Origin: Ifrita kowaldi
Lineage: Eukaryota > Chordata > Aves > Passeriformes > Cinclosomatidae
Direction: 5' to 3'
DNA: 64,000 nucleotides
Assembly (NCBI GenBank): GCA_013398055.1
Contig: VZRS01003957.1
Span: 62,001 to 126,000, forward strand
Positions 60,101 to 62,590 of the stretch are shown in pieces. A model generated the notes under the pieces. The model saw nothing but the letters and a program-made list of their open reading frames with translations, was not told the DNA's origin and searched no databases. The translations under genes were made by a program, and so were the position numbers. Numbering within the stretch: the stretch's first letter is position 1; each line of letters opens with the position of its first letter.

Positions 60101-62308
60101 CAGCACTTAAATACTTGCCAGCAATTGTCAACGATGTGAAATTAGTGTTTGATCCGAAGGAACTCAGGTGAGTAGAGTTAATTAAGTGTGGAGTGTTAAT
60201 TTTCTATAAATATTTAGATAAAAATTGATTTAAAAAATCGATGAAAAGATAAAAAAGAGAAAAATCTATTTAAAAAATATATAAAAGATAAAATATGAAA
60301 ATATAAAAAATATGAAAATATAAAAATATGAAAAAATATATAAAAGATAAAAATGAACATATATAAAATATTAAAAATAAATAAAGTATGAAAATATGTA
60401 AATATGAGAATCTTGAAATATATAAAATATGAAAATGAAAATATGTAAAATATNNNNNNNNNNNNNNNNNNNNNNNNNNNNNNNNNNNNNNNNNNNNNNN
60501 NNNNNNNNNNNNNNNNNNNNNNNAAAGAAAATATGTGAAAGATGAAAATATATAGAAACATCAAAATATATAAAGTATAAAAAAGAAAATATATAAAAGA
60601 TGAAAAGTATAGAAATATTAAAAATATACCAACTATAAAAATGAAAATATATAAAATATGGAAATACAAAGATATTAAGAATATATCAAATACCAAAATG
60701 GAAATATATACGATATTGAAATATATACAATTATAAAAAATTGAAAATATTTATATAAGATACTGTATATTTATATATATGCTATGTATAAATATTAAAA
60801 AAATATACCGAGACAATGAAATATGGATCACCTGAGAACTTTTATCCCTTTGCTTTTATTCCATTTTTTTTGTCCCTTGCAGGTATTTTTAAGGGTCACA
60901 CAAAGGGCCTGGTTTTTTTTTTTTTAAATAACACAGGTACAAACTTTGCAGTACAAATAATACAGCAAGAATTATCAATCAGGCAACTGCCATCAAAACT
61001 CTTCAGCTGGACCATGATGCTTCACTCTTTCAAGTCTAAATTCCATGTAAATAATAAAATAATAAATAATTCAGTGAGCCCTGTTGCTGGATCAATGTCT
61101 CAGTAGCTCATAAACACTGCAGTGTTGTTAGTAAATAAAAAAGATAATAGGAAGATGGTTAAGAAAAAGAAAAGCAGTAGAGAAACCAAATAAAAACAGG
61201 TATTTCAGGAGAATTTTTAACTTAGAAAAAATATCATTTTATTTTTCATGGTGTTGTTACAAACTGAAAAAAAAACCCCATTTAAAATCGAATTTTACTG
61301 CACAAACCCTTCTAAATTTTGTCTAGTTTTATTTCTATGTCCTTGATATGTCAGAAGGAGGAAGAGAGAGATAAAGTAGACATTAAATAAATAAATATAA
61401 TCTTAGTCTAACATTCCAGTGGCCTGAGGAACCTGGCATTTACCTTCTGCTTGCCTGGACTGGGAAGTGTTTTATATCTGCACTTCTCTGGGCTTAGGTT
61501 TGTAGAGTTTCTGGACTGAATAATAACTTTGGTATGTGGCAGCAAAATTACTGGGGAAAGAGACATGAAAATGCAGGACTTGGCCTGGTTTACCCCAAAT
61601 ATTACATTATTTCTCTGGTATTACCAGTACAAATTGCAATTAAATAGTGGGAGTATTGAAATTGAGGTTGACTTATAATTAGCAGTGAAGTCTCAATAGG
61701 AAAAGCAAAGAACTCAAAATTTTAGGTAGGGATGCAGAATTATTGAGAAGTCTTGTCAGTATTAGAGGGGAGCTGAGCTGATGAGTGTGCTGGTACCTTA
61801 CCCTAAAATGTGTCTGTTTCTGGGGGTTTTTTAATTATTAAGTTTTTGTTGGTAGCTGACAGTGTTAATTATCAGTTTATTTTTGGCATCCATAATCATA
61901 AATGTGCTGGTGGAAGTGAAGCACAGACTGGGAAGATTTGAAACCTAAAACCTCAAATGAAACACGGAAGACGAGTCTAAACCCGAGATAAAAGGGAGGG
62001 GACAAAAGAAATGACATCAAAAACGAAAGAAATTTACTCAAAACTATTCACGATTCTCCGAGTTTGGTTTTTTATGTCCCAAAAAAACGGAGTTTGCTTG
62101 TCCAAAAGCATGAAGTTGTGTGTCTGGTTCTTTATTCCTGGATGTTTTTCCATGGTTGAGGAGGGGAATTTAATGGATTTCTCCTTTCCCTGTGTGTGCA
62201 GCAAGCTCTTCACCGAGTTCATCCTGAACGTGCCCGTGAGCCGCCTGACCATCCAGAAGCTCTACTGCCTCATCGAGATCGTGCACAGCGACCTCTTCAC
62301 CCAGCACG
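9041..62308 (+). CDS. DOCK1: DOCK1 (DOCK180), internal part of the gene, 24 spliced exons (partial at both ends)
   Basis: Dedicator of cytokinesis 1 is a cytoplasmic Rac guanine-nucleotide exchange factor. With ELMO it activates Rac downstream of CRK/p130Cas and engulfment receptors in migration, phagocytosis and myoblast fusion. Twenty-four exons totalling 2577 nt join in one open frame of about 859 codons, all with GT-AG borders and matching phases. The product reads SH3 domain (from YNYDARGPDELSLQIGD), helical ELMO-binding segment, DHR-1/C2-like lipid-binding domain (about residues 445-630 of the long form) and the start of the armadillo-like region. Sequence such as DLLGLLKWRSNTSLL and GEVVKFLQDTLDALF matches DOCK1 much better than DOCK5 or DOCK2. 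Exon 1, encoding roughly the first 15 residues, is upstream. The catalytic DHR-2 and the C-terminal proline-rich CRK-binding tail are downstream. No stop or frameshift was seen. Exon numbers follow the human gene and are inferred. Confidence 0.97.
9125..14014 (+). other. DOCK1: DOCK1 intron 2
   Basis: 4.9 kb. It contains one antisense CR1 (about 12122-12515). The stretch at about 10080-10200 is AT-rich and carries an octamer-type ATGCAAAT at about 10131, only suggestive of regulation. No other exon is needed: the Gly codon split across the intron is completed exactly by exon 3. Confidence 0.85.
12122..12515 (-). mobile_element. CR1 LINE fragment (passerine CR1-J-like), antisense
   Basis: The inverted CR1 3' region reads 'gccttaaagcccacccagtg', 'cactgtcccaggctgctcc', 'ggatccaggggcagccacag' and 'aattccttcccaatatccca', extending to 'gagctctccctggag'. 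It is about 390 bp and highly similar, in inverse orientation, to the copy at 14255-14768 on the other side of exon 3. Long frames reported across it are repeat artefacts. Confidence 0.88.
14015..14055 (+). CDS. DOCK1: DOCK1 exon 3 (SH3 domain, 41-nt exon)
   Basis: 41 nt, acceptor ctctcctag, donor aag|gtgaga. It encodes WYRGYTLRKKSKK after completing Gly, supplying the SH3 signature tryptophan and a basic stretch. Because 41 is not a multiple of three, skipping this exon would shift the frame. It is the smallest exon in the window, with inverted CR1 copies on its two sides. Confidence 0.96.
14056..15949 (+). other. DOCK1: DOCK1 intron 3
   Basis: 1.9 kb with a roughly 510-bp sense CR1 beginning about 200 bp after the donor, a poly-T tract near 15351-15367, and otherwise unique AT-rich sequence. 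No extra exon is seen. Confidence 0.85.
14255..14768 (+). mobile_element. CR1 LINE fragment, longest copy in the window
   Basis: Sense copy of about 510 bp: 'tccagctctggggtccagag', 'aaggacatggagctgctgga', 'gggatattgggaaggaattg', 'cagagcagctgtggctgccc', ending in 'aggctgttctatgtttctgt'. It extends further 5' than most neighbours but has no intact ORF2 domain. Confidence 0.88.
15950..16005 (+). CDS. DOCK1: DOCK1 exon 4 (end of SH3)
   Basis: 56 nt, acceptor tctccaag (a less common AAG acceptor), donor aaagg|gtaag. It encodes GIFPASYIHLKEAIVEGK, the last SH3 strands (the G-x-F-P-x-x-Y-I signature), and enters the linker to the helical region. The final two bases form Gly with the first base of exon 5. 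Confidence 0.96.
16785..17087 (+). mobile_element. CR1 LINE fragment
   Basis: Sense copy: 'gatggccttaaactgaagga', 'gggatattgggaaggaattg', 'cagagcagctgtggctgccc', 'gatcccttccaacccaaacc', then 'attccatgatctc'. 5'-truncated. Confidence 0.87.
17316..17485 (+). mobile_element. CR1 LINE fragment of a different subfamily
   Basis: It reads 'gaattgctcacaaaatgtgt', 'ggcttagtggtgaccatggt', 'gttgcactcagtgacctta', ending 'ccttaattctgtggttct'. This resembles CR1 subtypes with the motif 'ggcatggtttagtgg' rather than the CR1-J-like copies elsewhere. It abuts the exon 5 splice acceptor region. Confidence 0.75.
17524..17620 (+). CDS. DOCK1: DOCK1 exon 5 (linker and helical region)
   Basis: 97 nt, acceptor cccctcttcag, donor tacgtg|gtacgt. 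It encodes QHETVIPNELPLIQEV and then TTTLREWSIIWRQLYV, the start of the helical region that, with SH3, binds ELMO. The exon is GC-rich compared with its AT-rich introns. Human DOCK1 has Gly-Asp where this protein has Asn-Glu after VIP. Confidence 0.96.
18866..18940 (-). mobile_element. CR1 3'-end fragment, left arm of an inverted pair
   Basis: It begins 'gaatcccagaatggtttggg' and runs 'ttttaaagcccatccagtgc' then 'agcctggccttggacac', an antisense CR1 tail with an internal deletion. A sense tail follows immediately, forming an imperfect palindrome. Confidence 0.82.
18947..19063 (+). mobile_element. CR1 3'-end fragment, right arm of an inverted pair
   Basis: It reads 'ggctgggagcagcctgggg', 'ctggggtggcactgggttgg', 'ctttaagatcctttccaaac', ending 'ctatgattccgtg': a sense CR1 tail complementary to the preceding antisense fragment. 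Confidence 0.82.
20265..20270 (+). promoter_or_regulatory. DOCK1: Tandem (NAGNAG) 3' splice site of exon 6
   Basis: CAGCAG directly precedes the Asp codon. Using the first AG gives LYV-Q-DNREM, as in mammalian DOCK1. Using the second would remove one Gln. Confidence 0.6.
20268..20416 (+). CDS. DOCK1: DOCK1 exon 6 (helical ELMO-binding segment)
   Basis: 149 nt, acceptor ccaaaacag with a second CAG immediately after it, donor aacag|gtttgt (weak). It encodes QDNREMFRSVRHMIYDLIEW, then RSQILSGTLPQDELKELKKK and VTAKIDYGN, almost identical to mammalian DOCK1. The helices contribute to ELMO binding. The tandem CAGCAG would allow inclusion or loss of the first Gln without a frameshift. Confidence 0.97.
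21386..21455. repeat. AT-rich low-complexity tract
   Basis: About 70 bases of almost pure A and T (runs of A6-A8 alternating with TTTAAA and AATAAT blocks) in intron 6. Confidence 0.8.
22111..22131. repeat. (T)21 homopolymer
   Basis: Twenty-one consecutive T followed by CAG. It may be the reverse-oriented tail of an old retrocopy or simply slippage; no retroposed body is recognisable beside it. Confidence 0.9.
23526..23661 (+). CDS. DOCK1: DOCK1 exon 7
   Basis: 136 nt, acceptor cttgtgtag, donor gaaaaa|gtgaga. It encodes ILDLDLVVRDEDGNILDPEQ, then TSTISLFRAHEIASKQVEER and LQEEK. The region between the helical N-terminus and DHR-1 is strongly conserved. Human has Leu for the Gln in DPEQTST. 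Confidence 0.97.
23662..24437 (+). other. DOCK1: DOCK1 intron 7
   Basis: 776 bp of pyrimidine- and A-rich sequence with no repeat family I can name. Confidence 0.85.
24438..24595 (+). CDS. DOCK1: DOCK1 exon 8
   Basis: 158 nt, acceptor gaattgcag, donor atcag|gtgagg. It encodes SQKQNIDINRQAKFAATPSF, then ALFVNLKNVVCKIGEDAEVL and MSLYDPLESKFI, a beta-rich stretch present in all DOCK-A members. Codon use is AT-rich compared with exons 5, 10 and 16. Confidence 0.97.
24596..25292 (+). other. DOCK1: DOCK1 intron 8
   Basis: 697 bp, of which about 280 bp is a sense CR1 (24973-25255) ending under 40 bp from the exon 9 acceptor. Confidence 0.87.
24973..25255 (+). mobile_element. CR1 LINE fragment upstream of exon 9
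   Basis: Sense copy: 'gggggaatggctttagatga', 'gataggatattgggaagaaa', 'ggctgcccctggatccctgg', 'aaggtgtccctgccatggca', ending 'accattctgtgattctg'. Confidence 0.88.
25293..25374 (+). CDS. DOCK1: DOCK1 exon 9
   Basis: 82 nt, acceptor tttgttttcag, donor ttcacc|gtgagt. It encodes ENYLVRWSSCGLPKDIDRLH and NLRAVFT after completing Ser. Human DOCK1 reads WSSSGLPKD, so one Ser is Cys here. Same-orientation CR1 copies lie on both sides; loss of the exon would shift the frame. Confidence 0.96.
25375..26066 (+). other. DOCK1: DOCK1 intron 9
   Basis: 692 bp. A sense CR1 occupies about 25470-25769, starting under 100 bp after the donor. The remaining 300 bp is unique AT-rich sequence. Confidence 0.87.
25470..25769 (+). 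mobile_element. CR1 LINE fragment downstream of exon 9
   Basis: Sense copy: 'ccaagggatggagggacagc', 'gggatattgggcaggaattg', 'cagagcagctgtggctgccc', ending 'aaaccattctgcagttctgt'. It shares the same 3' region with the copy at 24973-25255. Confidence 0.88.
26067..26202 (+). CDS. DOCK1: DOCK1 exon 10
   Basis: 136 nt, acceptor ctgtttgtag, donor gtggcag|gtacct. It encodes DLGSKDLKREKISFVCQIVR, then VGRMELRDNNTRKLTSGLRR and PFGVA. The GLRRPFGVAVMD motif is shared by DOCK-A/B proteins. Confidence 0.97.
26203..26531 (+). other. DOCK1: DOCK1 intron 10
   Basis: 329 bp of unique sequence; I see nothing notable in it. Confidence 0.9.
26532..26604 (+). CDS. DOCK1: DOCK1 exon 11
   Basis: 73 nt, acceptor gtctttgcag, donor cagcc|gtaagt (strong). 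It encodes MDVTDIISGKVDDEDKQHFI and PFQ plus two bases of Pro. The shared last codon is completed with the same base by either alternative acceptor of exon 12. Confidence 0.97.
27975..27991. repeat. (TA)n microsatellite
   Basis: Short alternating AT run within intron 11. Confidence 0.85.
28127..28309 (+). promoter_or_regulatory. DOCK1: 183-nt AG-exclusion zone with a distant branch-point candidate
   Basis: No AG dinucleotide occurs between the AG at 28125-28126 and the acceptor AG at 28310-28311. The stretch is rich in C/T and contains 'gcgttgactaataaat' at about 28187-28202, close to branch-site consensus and about 115 nt from the acceptor. This architecture is typical of alternatively spliced 3' splice sites with remote branch points. 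Confidence 0.6.
28312..28454 (+). CDS. DOCK1: DOCK1 exon 12, long form with alternative in-frame 3' splice site
   Basis: 143 nt from acceptor catcctccag at 28311, or 80 nt from a second acceptor tttttcacccag at 28374; donor cagg|gtaggt. The common part encodes VAGENDFLQTVINKVIAAKE and VNHKGQ. The upstream site adds 63 nt, LALDDAIRHKQLNISSRFSP plus R, with no change of frame. I recall human DOCK1 isoforms of 1886 and 1865 residues, a difference of 21, which fits this choice. DOCK5 constitutively has a related insert of similar length here. The insert lies just before DHR-1. Which form dominates cannot be read from DNA. Confidence 0.93.
28375..28454 (+). CDS. DOCK1: DOCK1 exon 12, short form
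   Basis: Acceptor tcatcccgtttttcacccag has its own polypyrimidine tract inside the long-form extension. Splicing here gives HFIPFQP-VAGENDFLQ, the 1865-residue type of mammalian DOCK1. Confidence 0.85.
28455..30635 (+). other. DOCK1: DOCK1 intron 12
   Basis: 2.2 kb with one sense CR1 (about 28645-29086). The remainder is AT-rich unique sequence. Confidence 0.87.
28645..29086 (+). mobile_element. CR1 LINE fragment
   Basis: Sense copy of about 440 bp: 'ggagagggtccagtggaggc', 'cagtctggagaggaggagac', 'ccatgagggtggcagagctc', 'ggatgatctccagaggtccc', ending 'gactctgtgattct'. It is the same subtype as the copy at 2655-2886. Short frames on both strands are derived from it. Confidence 0.88.
30636..30761 (+). 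CDS. DOCK1: DOCK1 exon 13
   Basis: 126 nt, acceptor acacaacag, donor ccag|gtaagg. It encodes LWVTLKLLPGDIHQIRKEFP, then HLVDRSTAVARKMGFPEIIM and P. It leads into DHR-1. Human has Thr-Thr and Thr where this protein has Ser-Thr and Met (DRTTAVARKTG). Confidence 0.97.
30762..31923 (+). other. DOCK1: DOCK1 intron 13
   Basis: 1.16 kb with A-rich runs near 31266-31275; no recognisable repeat family or exon. Confidence 0.87.
31924..32048 (+). CDS. DOCK1: DOCK1 exon 14 (DHR-1 begins)
   Basis: 125 nt, acceptor cccttgcag, donor ttagag|gtactg (weak). It encodes DVRNDIYVTLVQGDFDKGSK, then TTAKNVEVTVSVYDEDGKRL and E. This is the first part of the DHR-1/C2-like domain, which binds PtdIns(3,4,5)P3 and recruits DOCK1 to the membrane. 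The reading starts at about residue 444 of the long form, 423 of the short form, in line with the human domain start near 425. Confidence 0.97.
32049..32334 (+). other. DOCK1: DOCK1 intron 14
   Basis: 286 bp, the shortest intron here; pyrimidine-rich, no repeat. Confidence 0.9.
32335..32433 (+). CDS. DOCK1: DOCK1 exon 15 (DHR-1)
   Basis: 99 nt, phase 0 at both ends, acceptor gtttttgcag, donor aag|gtattg. It encodes SVIFPGAGDEAISEYKSVIY and YQVKQPRWFETVK, the FPGAG...YKSVIYYQVK core of DHR-1. Human has His for the initial Ser. As a symmetric exon it could be skipped without a frameshift, but that would break the C2 fold. Confidence 0.97.
32434..33111 (+). other. DOCK1: DOCK1 intron 15
   Basis: 678 bp of unique sequence, GC-richer toward its 3' end; no repeat recognised. 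Confidence 0.87.
33112..33184 (+). CDS. DOCK1: DOCK1 exon 16 (DHR-1)
   Basis: 73 nt, acceptor cgtgtgcag, donor gact|gtgagt. It encodes VAIPIEDVNRSHLRFTFRHR and SSQD, strongly conserved DHR-1 strands. It is GC-rich with several CpG, unlike exon 17. Confidence 0.97.
33185..34573 (+). other. DOCK1: DOCK1 intron 16
   Basis: 1.4 kb. It includes an A-rich tract interrupted by C-runs (about 33616-33712). No CR1 or extra exon is seen. Confidence 0.87.
33616..33712. repeat. Low-complexity A-rich tract with C-runs
   Basis: Runs of A separated by CCCC at 33636-33639, 33649-33652 and 33671-33674 and CCCCCC at 33703-33708. The minus strand is therefore a T-rich tract with four G-runs. Frames translated from it are Phe/Gly-rich artefacts. 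Confidence 0.85.
34574..34677 (+). CDS. DOCK1: DOCK1 exon 17 (DHR-1)
   Basis: 104 nt, acceptor ttgtaacag, donor tacaag|gtagaa. It encodes KDKSEKIFALAFVKLMRYDG and TTLRDGEHDLIVYK after completing Ser, identical to my recollection of mammalian DOCK1. Confidence 0.97.
34678..35085 (+). other. DOCK1: DOCK1 intron 17
   Basis: 408 bp, AT-rich; I see nothing notable. Confidence 0.9.
35086..35269 (+). CDS. DOCK1: DOCK1 exon 18 (end of DHR-1)
   Basis: 184 nt, the largest exon in the window, acceptor atcactgtag, donor aatg|gtgagt. It encodes AEAKKLEDASTYLSLPSTKI, then ELEEKGHSATGKSMQNLGSC, TISKDSFQISTLVCSTKLTQ and N. The Ser/Gly-rich loop is specific to DOCK1 compared with DOCK5. The STLVCSTKLTQN strand closes DHR-1. 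Confidence 0.97.
36011..36054. promoter_or_regulatory. Candidate AP-1/TEAD motif cluster
   Basis: CATTCCA occurs at 36011-36017 and 36030-36036; TGAGTCA occurs at 36025-36031, overlapping the second CATTCCA, and TGACTCA at 36048-36054. All four fall within 44 bp of a CpG-containing block. Such short motifs arise by chance, so this is only a candidate enhancer. Confidence 0.3.
38147..38300 (-). mobile_element. CR1 LINE 3'-end fragment, antisense
   Basis: It begins 'cacagaatcccagactggtt' and continues 'ggccttaaagatcacccagt', 'cactgtcccaggctgctcc' and 'ggcagccacagcttctctg'. About 150 bp, internally deleted. Confidence 0.85.
39345..39386 (-). mobile_element. Probable CR1 3'-end remnant, antisense
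   Basis: 'ttaggctggggaagaccttc' followed by 'aagatcatcaagttgag' matches the antisense CR1 tail seen at 42260 and 50170. Only about 40 bp. Confidence 0.55.
40231..40308. repeat. 39-bp tandem duplication before exon 19
   Basis: Two adjacent 39-bp units (40231-40269 and 40270-40308), each starting 'tatggagagtgagggaaggg' and continuing 'aaataccctg'. They differ only at one internal base and in the last two bases. The second copy ends 21 bp before the exon 19 splice junction. Confidence 0.95.
40330..40427 (+). CDS. DOCK1: DOCK1 exon 19
   Basis: 98 nt, acceptor ctaattcctag, donor gtcaag|gtaatg. It encodes DLLGLLKWRSNTSLLHQNLK and QLMKVDGGEVVK after completing Val. It opens the armadillo-like helical region after DHR-1. 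Human reads SLLQQNLRQLMK, so this protein has conservative His and Lys changes. The RSNTSLL stretch separates DOCK1 from DOCK5. Confidence 0.97.
42241..42330 (-). mobile_element. CR1 3'-end fragment, antisense
   Basis: 'cacagaatcgtttagaatta' then 'cagaaccatttaggttggaa', 'aagacctcgaagatcacaga' and 'gttcaacctt'. An older, more diverged CR1 tail. Confidence 0.75.
42800..42945 (+). mobile_element. CR1 LINE 3'-end fragment
   Basis: 'cctgggagggtggggaggcc', 'tggatccctggcagtgtcc', 'gacagtggaaggtgtccct', 'cactggatgggctttaggtc', ending 'ccattctgtgatga'. Internally deleted relative to its relatives. Confidence 0.86.
43329..43362. repeat. 17-bp perfect tandem duplication
   Basis: The unit 'tgtgatcccactggaat' occurs twice without a gap. 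Confidence 0.95.
43805..43894 (+). CDS. DOCK1: DOCK1 exon 20
   Basis: 90 nt, phase 0 at both ends, acceptor tctttgtag, donor gctttg|gtgagt. It encodes FLQDTLDALFNIMMENSESE and TFDTLVFDAL, identical to mammalian DOCK1 as I recall it. Confidence 0.97.
43895..44235 (+). other. DOCK1: DOCK1 intron 20
   Basis: 341 bp of unique A-rich sequence; nothing notable. Confidence 0.9.
44236..44336 (+). CDS. DOCK1: DOCK1 exon 21
   Basis: 101 nt, acceptor ttttttcag, donor tacac|gtaagt. It encodes VFIIGLIADRKFQHFNPVLE and TYIKKHFSATLAY plus two bases of Thr. Armadillo-like helices, conserved. Confidence 0.97.
44963..45185 (-). mobile_element. CR1 LINE fragment, antisense
   Basis: 'aatcataaaattatggaata', 'tgagctggaagtgacccaca', 'ggatcatccattccagcccc', 'ctgcacagaccccccaaaat', 'gggctgtgcccattccctgg': the antisense order of a CR1 3' region of a subtype different from the CR1-J-like copies. 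Confidence 0.85.
45470..45526 (-). mobile_element. CR1 3'-end remnant, antisense
   Basis: 'catagaacatccagcttgga' then 'aaagagctccaacatcatga' and 'ggcccaacctt' resembles a diverged antisense CR1 tail. Confidence 0.55.
46326..46460 (+). CDS. DOCK1: DOCK1 exon 22
   Basis: 135 nt, acceptor ttttaacag, donor aacca|gtgagt. It encodes KLTKVLKTYVDNAEKCGITD, then QLFKAMKALEYIFKFIVRSR and ILFN. The stretch YVDNAEKCGITDQLF is among the least conserved in the window compared with mammalian DOCK1 (I recall AEKPGVNEQLY), probably a surface loop between helices. Confidence 0.95.
48128..48352 (+). mobile_element. CR1 LINE 3'-end fragment
   Basis: 'taggttggatattgggagga', 'cagagcagctgtggctgccc', 'ggctggacattggggctggg', 'aaatcccttccaacccaaag', ending 'attccatggttctgtgg'. 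A short deletion lies after the 'tccctgccc' segment. Confidence 0.88.
48654..48768 (-). mobile_element. CR1 LINE 3'-end fragment, antisense
   Basis: 'gtcatggaatggtttgggtg', 'ggaccttaaactcatcctat', 'ccatgggcagggacaccttc', 'cactatcccaggctgctcc', ending at 'aagcctggcctgga'. Confidence 0.86.
49860..49968 (+). CDS. DOCK1: DOCK1 exon 23
   Basis: 109 nt, acceptor cttttccag, donor gtgaag|gtttgt (weak). It encodes LYENKGEADFRESLLQLFKS and INEMMSSNSDQTVIVK after completing Gln. The C-terminal half (SSNSDQTVIVK) is variable between species, consistent with a loop. Confidence 0.95.
50151..50213 (-). mobile_element. CR1 3'-end remnant, antisense
   Basis: 'gaatcctagactaatttaat' then 'ttggaaaagacatctaagat' and 'catcaagtccaaccttaac', a diverged antisense CR1 tail. 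Confidence 0.7.
52635..53028 (+). mobile_element. CR1 LINE fragment
   Basis: Sense copy: 'gagaggagaaggctccaggg', 'agagctggagagggactggg', 'ggatggagggacaggacaca', 'cagagcagctgtggctgccc', 'gtcccttccaacccaagcca', ending 'ctggaattcctgtg'. The GC-rich stretch at 52430-52630 just upstream may be more of the same element but is less certain. Confidence 0.88.
56442..56852. repeat. ~205-bp tandem duplication
   Basis: Two adjacent copies (56442-56647 and 56648-56852) aligned from 'tgttcagaggggccagtgtt' through 'ggagaagtttaggaga' to 'gctgtgaagtca'. They differ by a one-base indel in the pyrimidine run and roughly 15-20 substitutions, concentrated in the second half. Each copy contains a splice-acceptor-like pyrimidine run ending in CTCAG (56541-56545; 56746-56750). 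Confidence 0.95.
57250..57270. repeat. 11-bp tandem repeat
   Basis: 'gatccggtgga' followed directly by 'gatccggtgg'. Confidence 0.85.
58150..58690. promoter_or_regulatory. Candidate conserved noncoding element
   Basis: About 540 bp with no repeat signature, uneven composition and retained CpGs in an AT-rich context ('gctcctgccgggccacggtg', 'catttacggctccgtgcatg'), plus homeodomain-type cores (TTTAATTGG, CTAATTG). It lacks a coding frame with recognisable homology. Conservation cannot be tested here, so the call is a guess from sequence texture. Confidence 0.3.
59093..59340 (-). mobile_element. CR1 LINE fragment, antisense
   Basis: 'aaagaccttaaaattcatcc', 'cactgtcccaggctgctcc', 'ggatccaggggcagccacag', 'aattccttcccaatatccca', 'ctaaccctgcctcttttcaa': the inverted CR1-J-like 3' region. 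Confidence 0.88.
59645..59645. other. Single ambiguous base (N)
   Basis: One N within intron 23; no coding consequence. Confidence 0.99.
60097..60167 (+). CDS. DOCK1: DOCK1 exon 24
   Basis: 71 nt, acceptor gtgtttattttag, donor ctcag|gtgagt. It encodes GAALKYLPAIVNDVKLVFDP and KEL plus two bases of Ser, a block conserved across DOCK1/DOCK5. It lies immediately upstream of the A-rich repeat tract. Confidence 0.97.
60215..60815. repeat. A-rich AAAATATATAAA-type minisatellite
   Basis: Hundreds of bases of irregular units such as 'gaaaatatataaaagat' and 'gaaaatatgtaaaatat'. The + strand is mostly A, T and G with hardly any C, so strand composition is strongly skewed. The tract surrounds a 70-N gap, so its true length is unknown. 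Confidence 0.9.
60454..60523. other. Assembly gap (70 N)
   Basis: Seventy consecutive N inside the A-rich repeat; the real number of repeat units is not represented. The gap is intronic and does not touch exon 24 or 25. Confidence 0.99.
62202..62308 (+). CDS. DOCK1: DOCK1 exon 25
   Basis: 107 nt, acceptor gtgtgtgcag, donor cacg|gtgagc. It encodes KLFTEFILNVPVSRLTIQKL and YCLIEIVHSDLFTQH after completing Ser, ending with one base of Asp. Much richer in G/C at third positions than exon 24. Human reads SKMFTEFILNVPMGLLTIQK, so Val-Ser-Arg replaces Met-Gly-Leu. Last exon visible; the next (CREILLP...) is beyond the window. Confidence 0.97.
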
Positions 62309-62436
62309 GTGAGCAGCCAGCATCCCAGGGCTCCATTCCCTGCCCCAGCCCCCTGCCTCGGCCTTCCTGCCATCCCAGGGGAGCCTGGGACACGTTAAGG
62401 GGATTCCAGTGGAAGGATGAGATGTAAAATCCAAAT

Positions 62437-62550
62437 CCGAGCCTGGTTTGGGTGGGAAGGGACCTTGAAGCCCATTCAGTGCCACCCCCAGCTTGGGGGA
62501 CACCTTCCACTATCCCAGGTTGCTCCAATCCCCATCCAGCCTGGCCTTGG
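62437..62550 (-). mobile_element. CR1 LINE 3'-end fragment, antisense
   Basis: 'gcctggtttgggtgggaagg', 'gaccttgaagcccattcagt', 'acaccttccactatcccagg', 'ccagcctggccttggacac', cut off at the tandem repeat that follows. Confidence 0.86.
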
Positions 62551-62590
62551 ACACGAGAAAATCCTAATTGGACACGAGAAAATCCTAATT
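62549..62590. repeat. 21-bp perfect tandem duplication
   Basis: The unit beginning 'ggacacgagaaaatcctaat' (21 bp) occurs at 62549-62569 and again at 62570-62590 with no mismatch. The first bases belong to the CR1 end. Confidence 0.95.

Larger units (their letters stand above)
60168..62201 (+). other. DOCK1: DOCK1 intron 24
   Basis: 2.0 kb. The first about 630 bp is an A-rich, C-poor repeat tract with an assembly gap. The rest is AT-rich unique sequence without CR1. Confidence 0.87.

Noticed and set aside
60214..60696. 160-codon minus-strand frame rich in Phe/Ile/Tyr
   Set aside because: Translation of the A-rich minisatellite and the N gap; low complexity with undefined residues.
9041..62308. 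Assignment to DOCK5 or DOCK2 instead of DOCK1
   Set aside because: The sequence matches DOCK1-specific stretches (QDNREMFRSVRHMIYDLIEW, KSMQNLGSCTISKDSFQIST, RSNTSLL), where DOCK5 and DOCK2 differ clearly.
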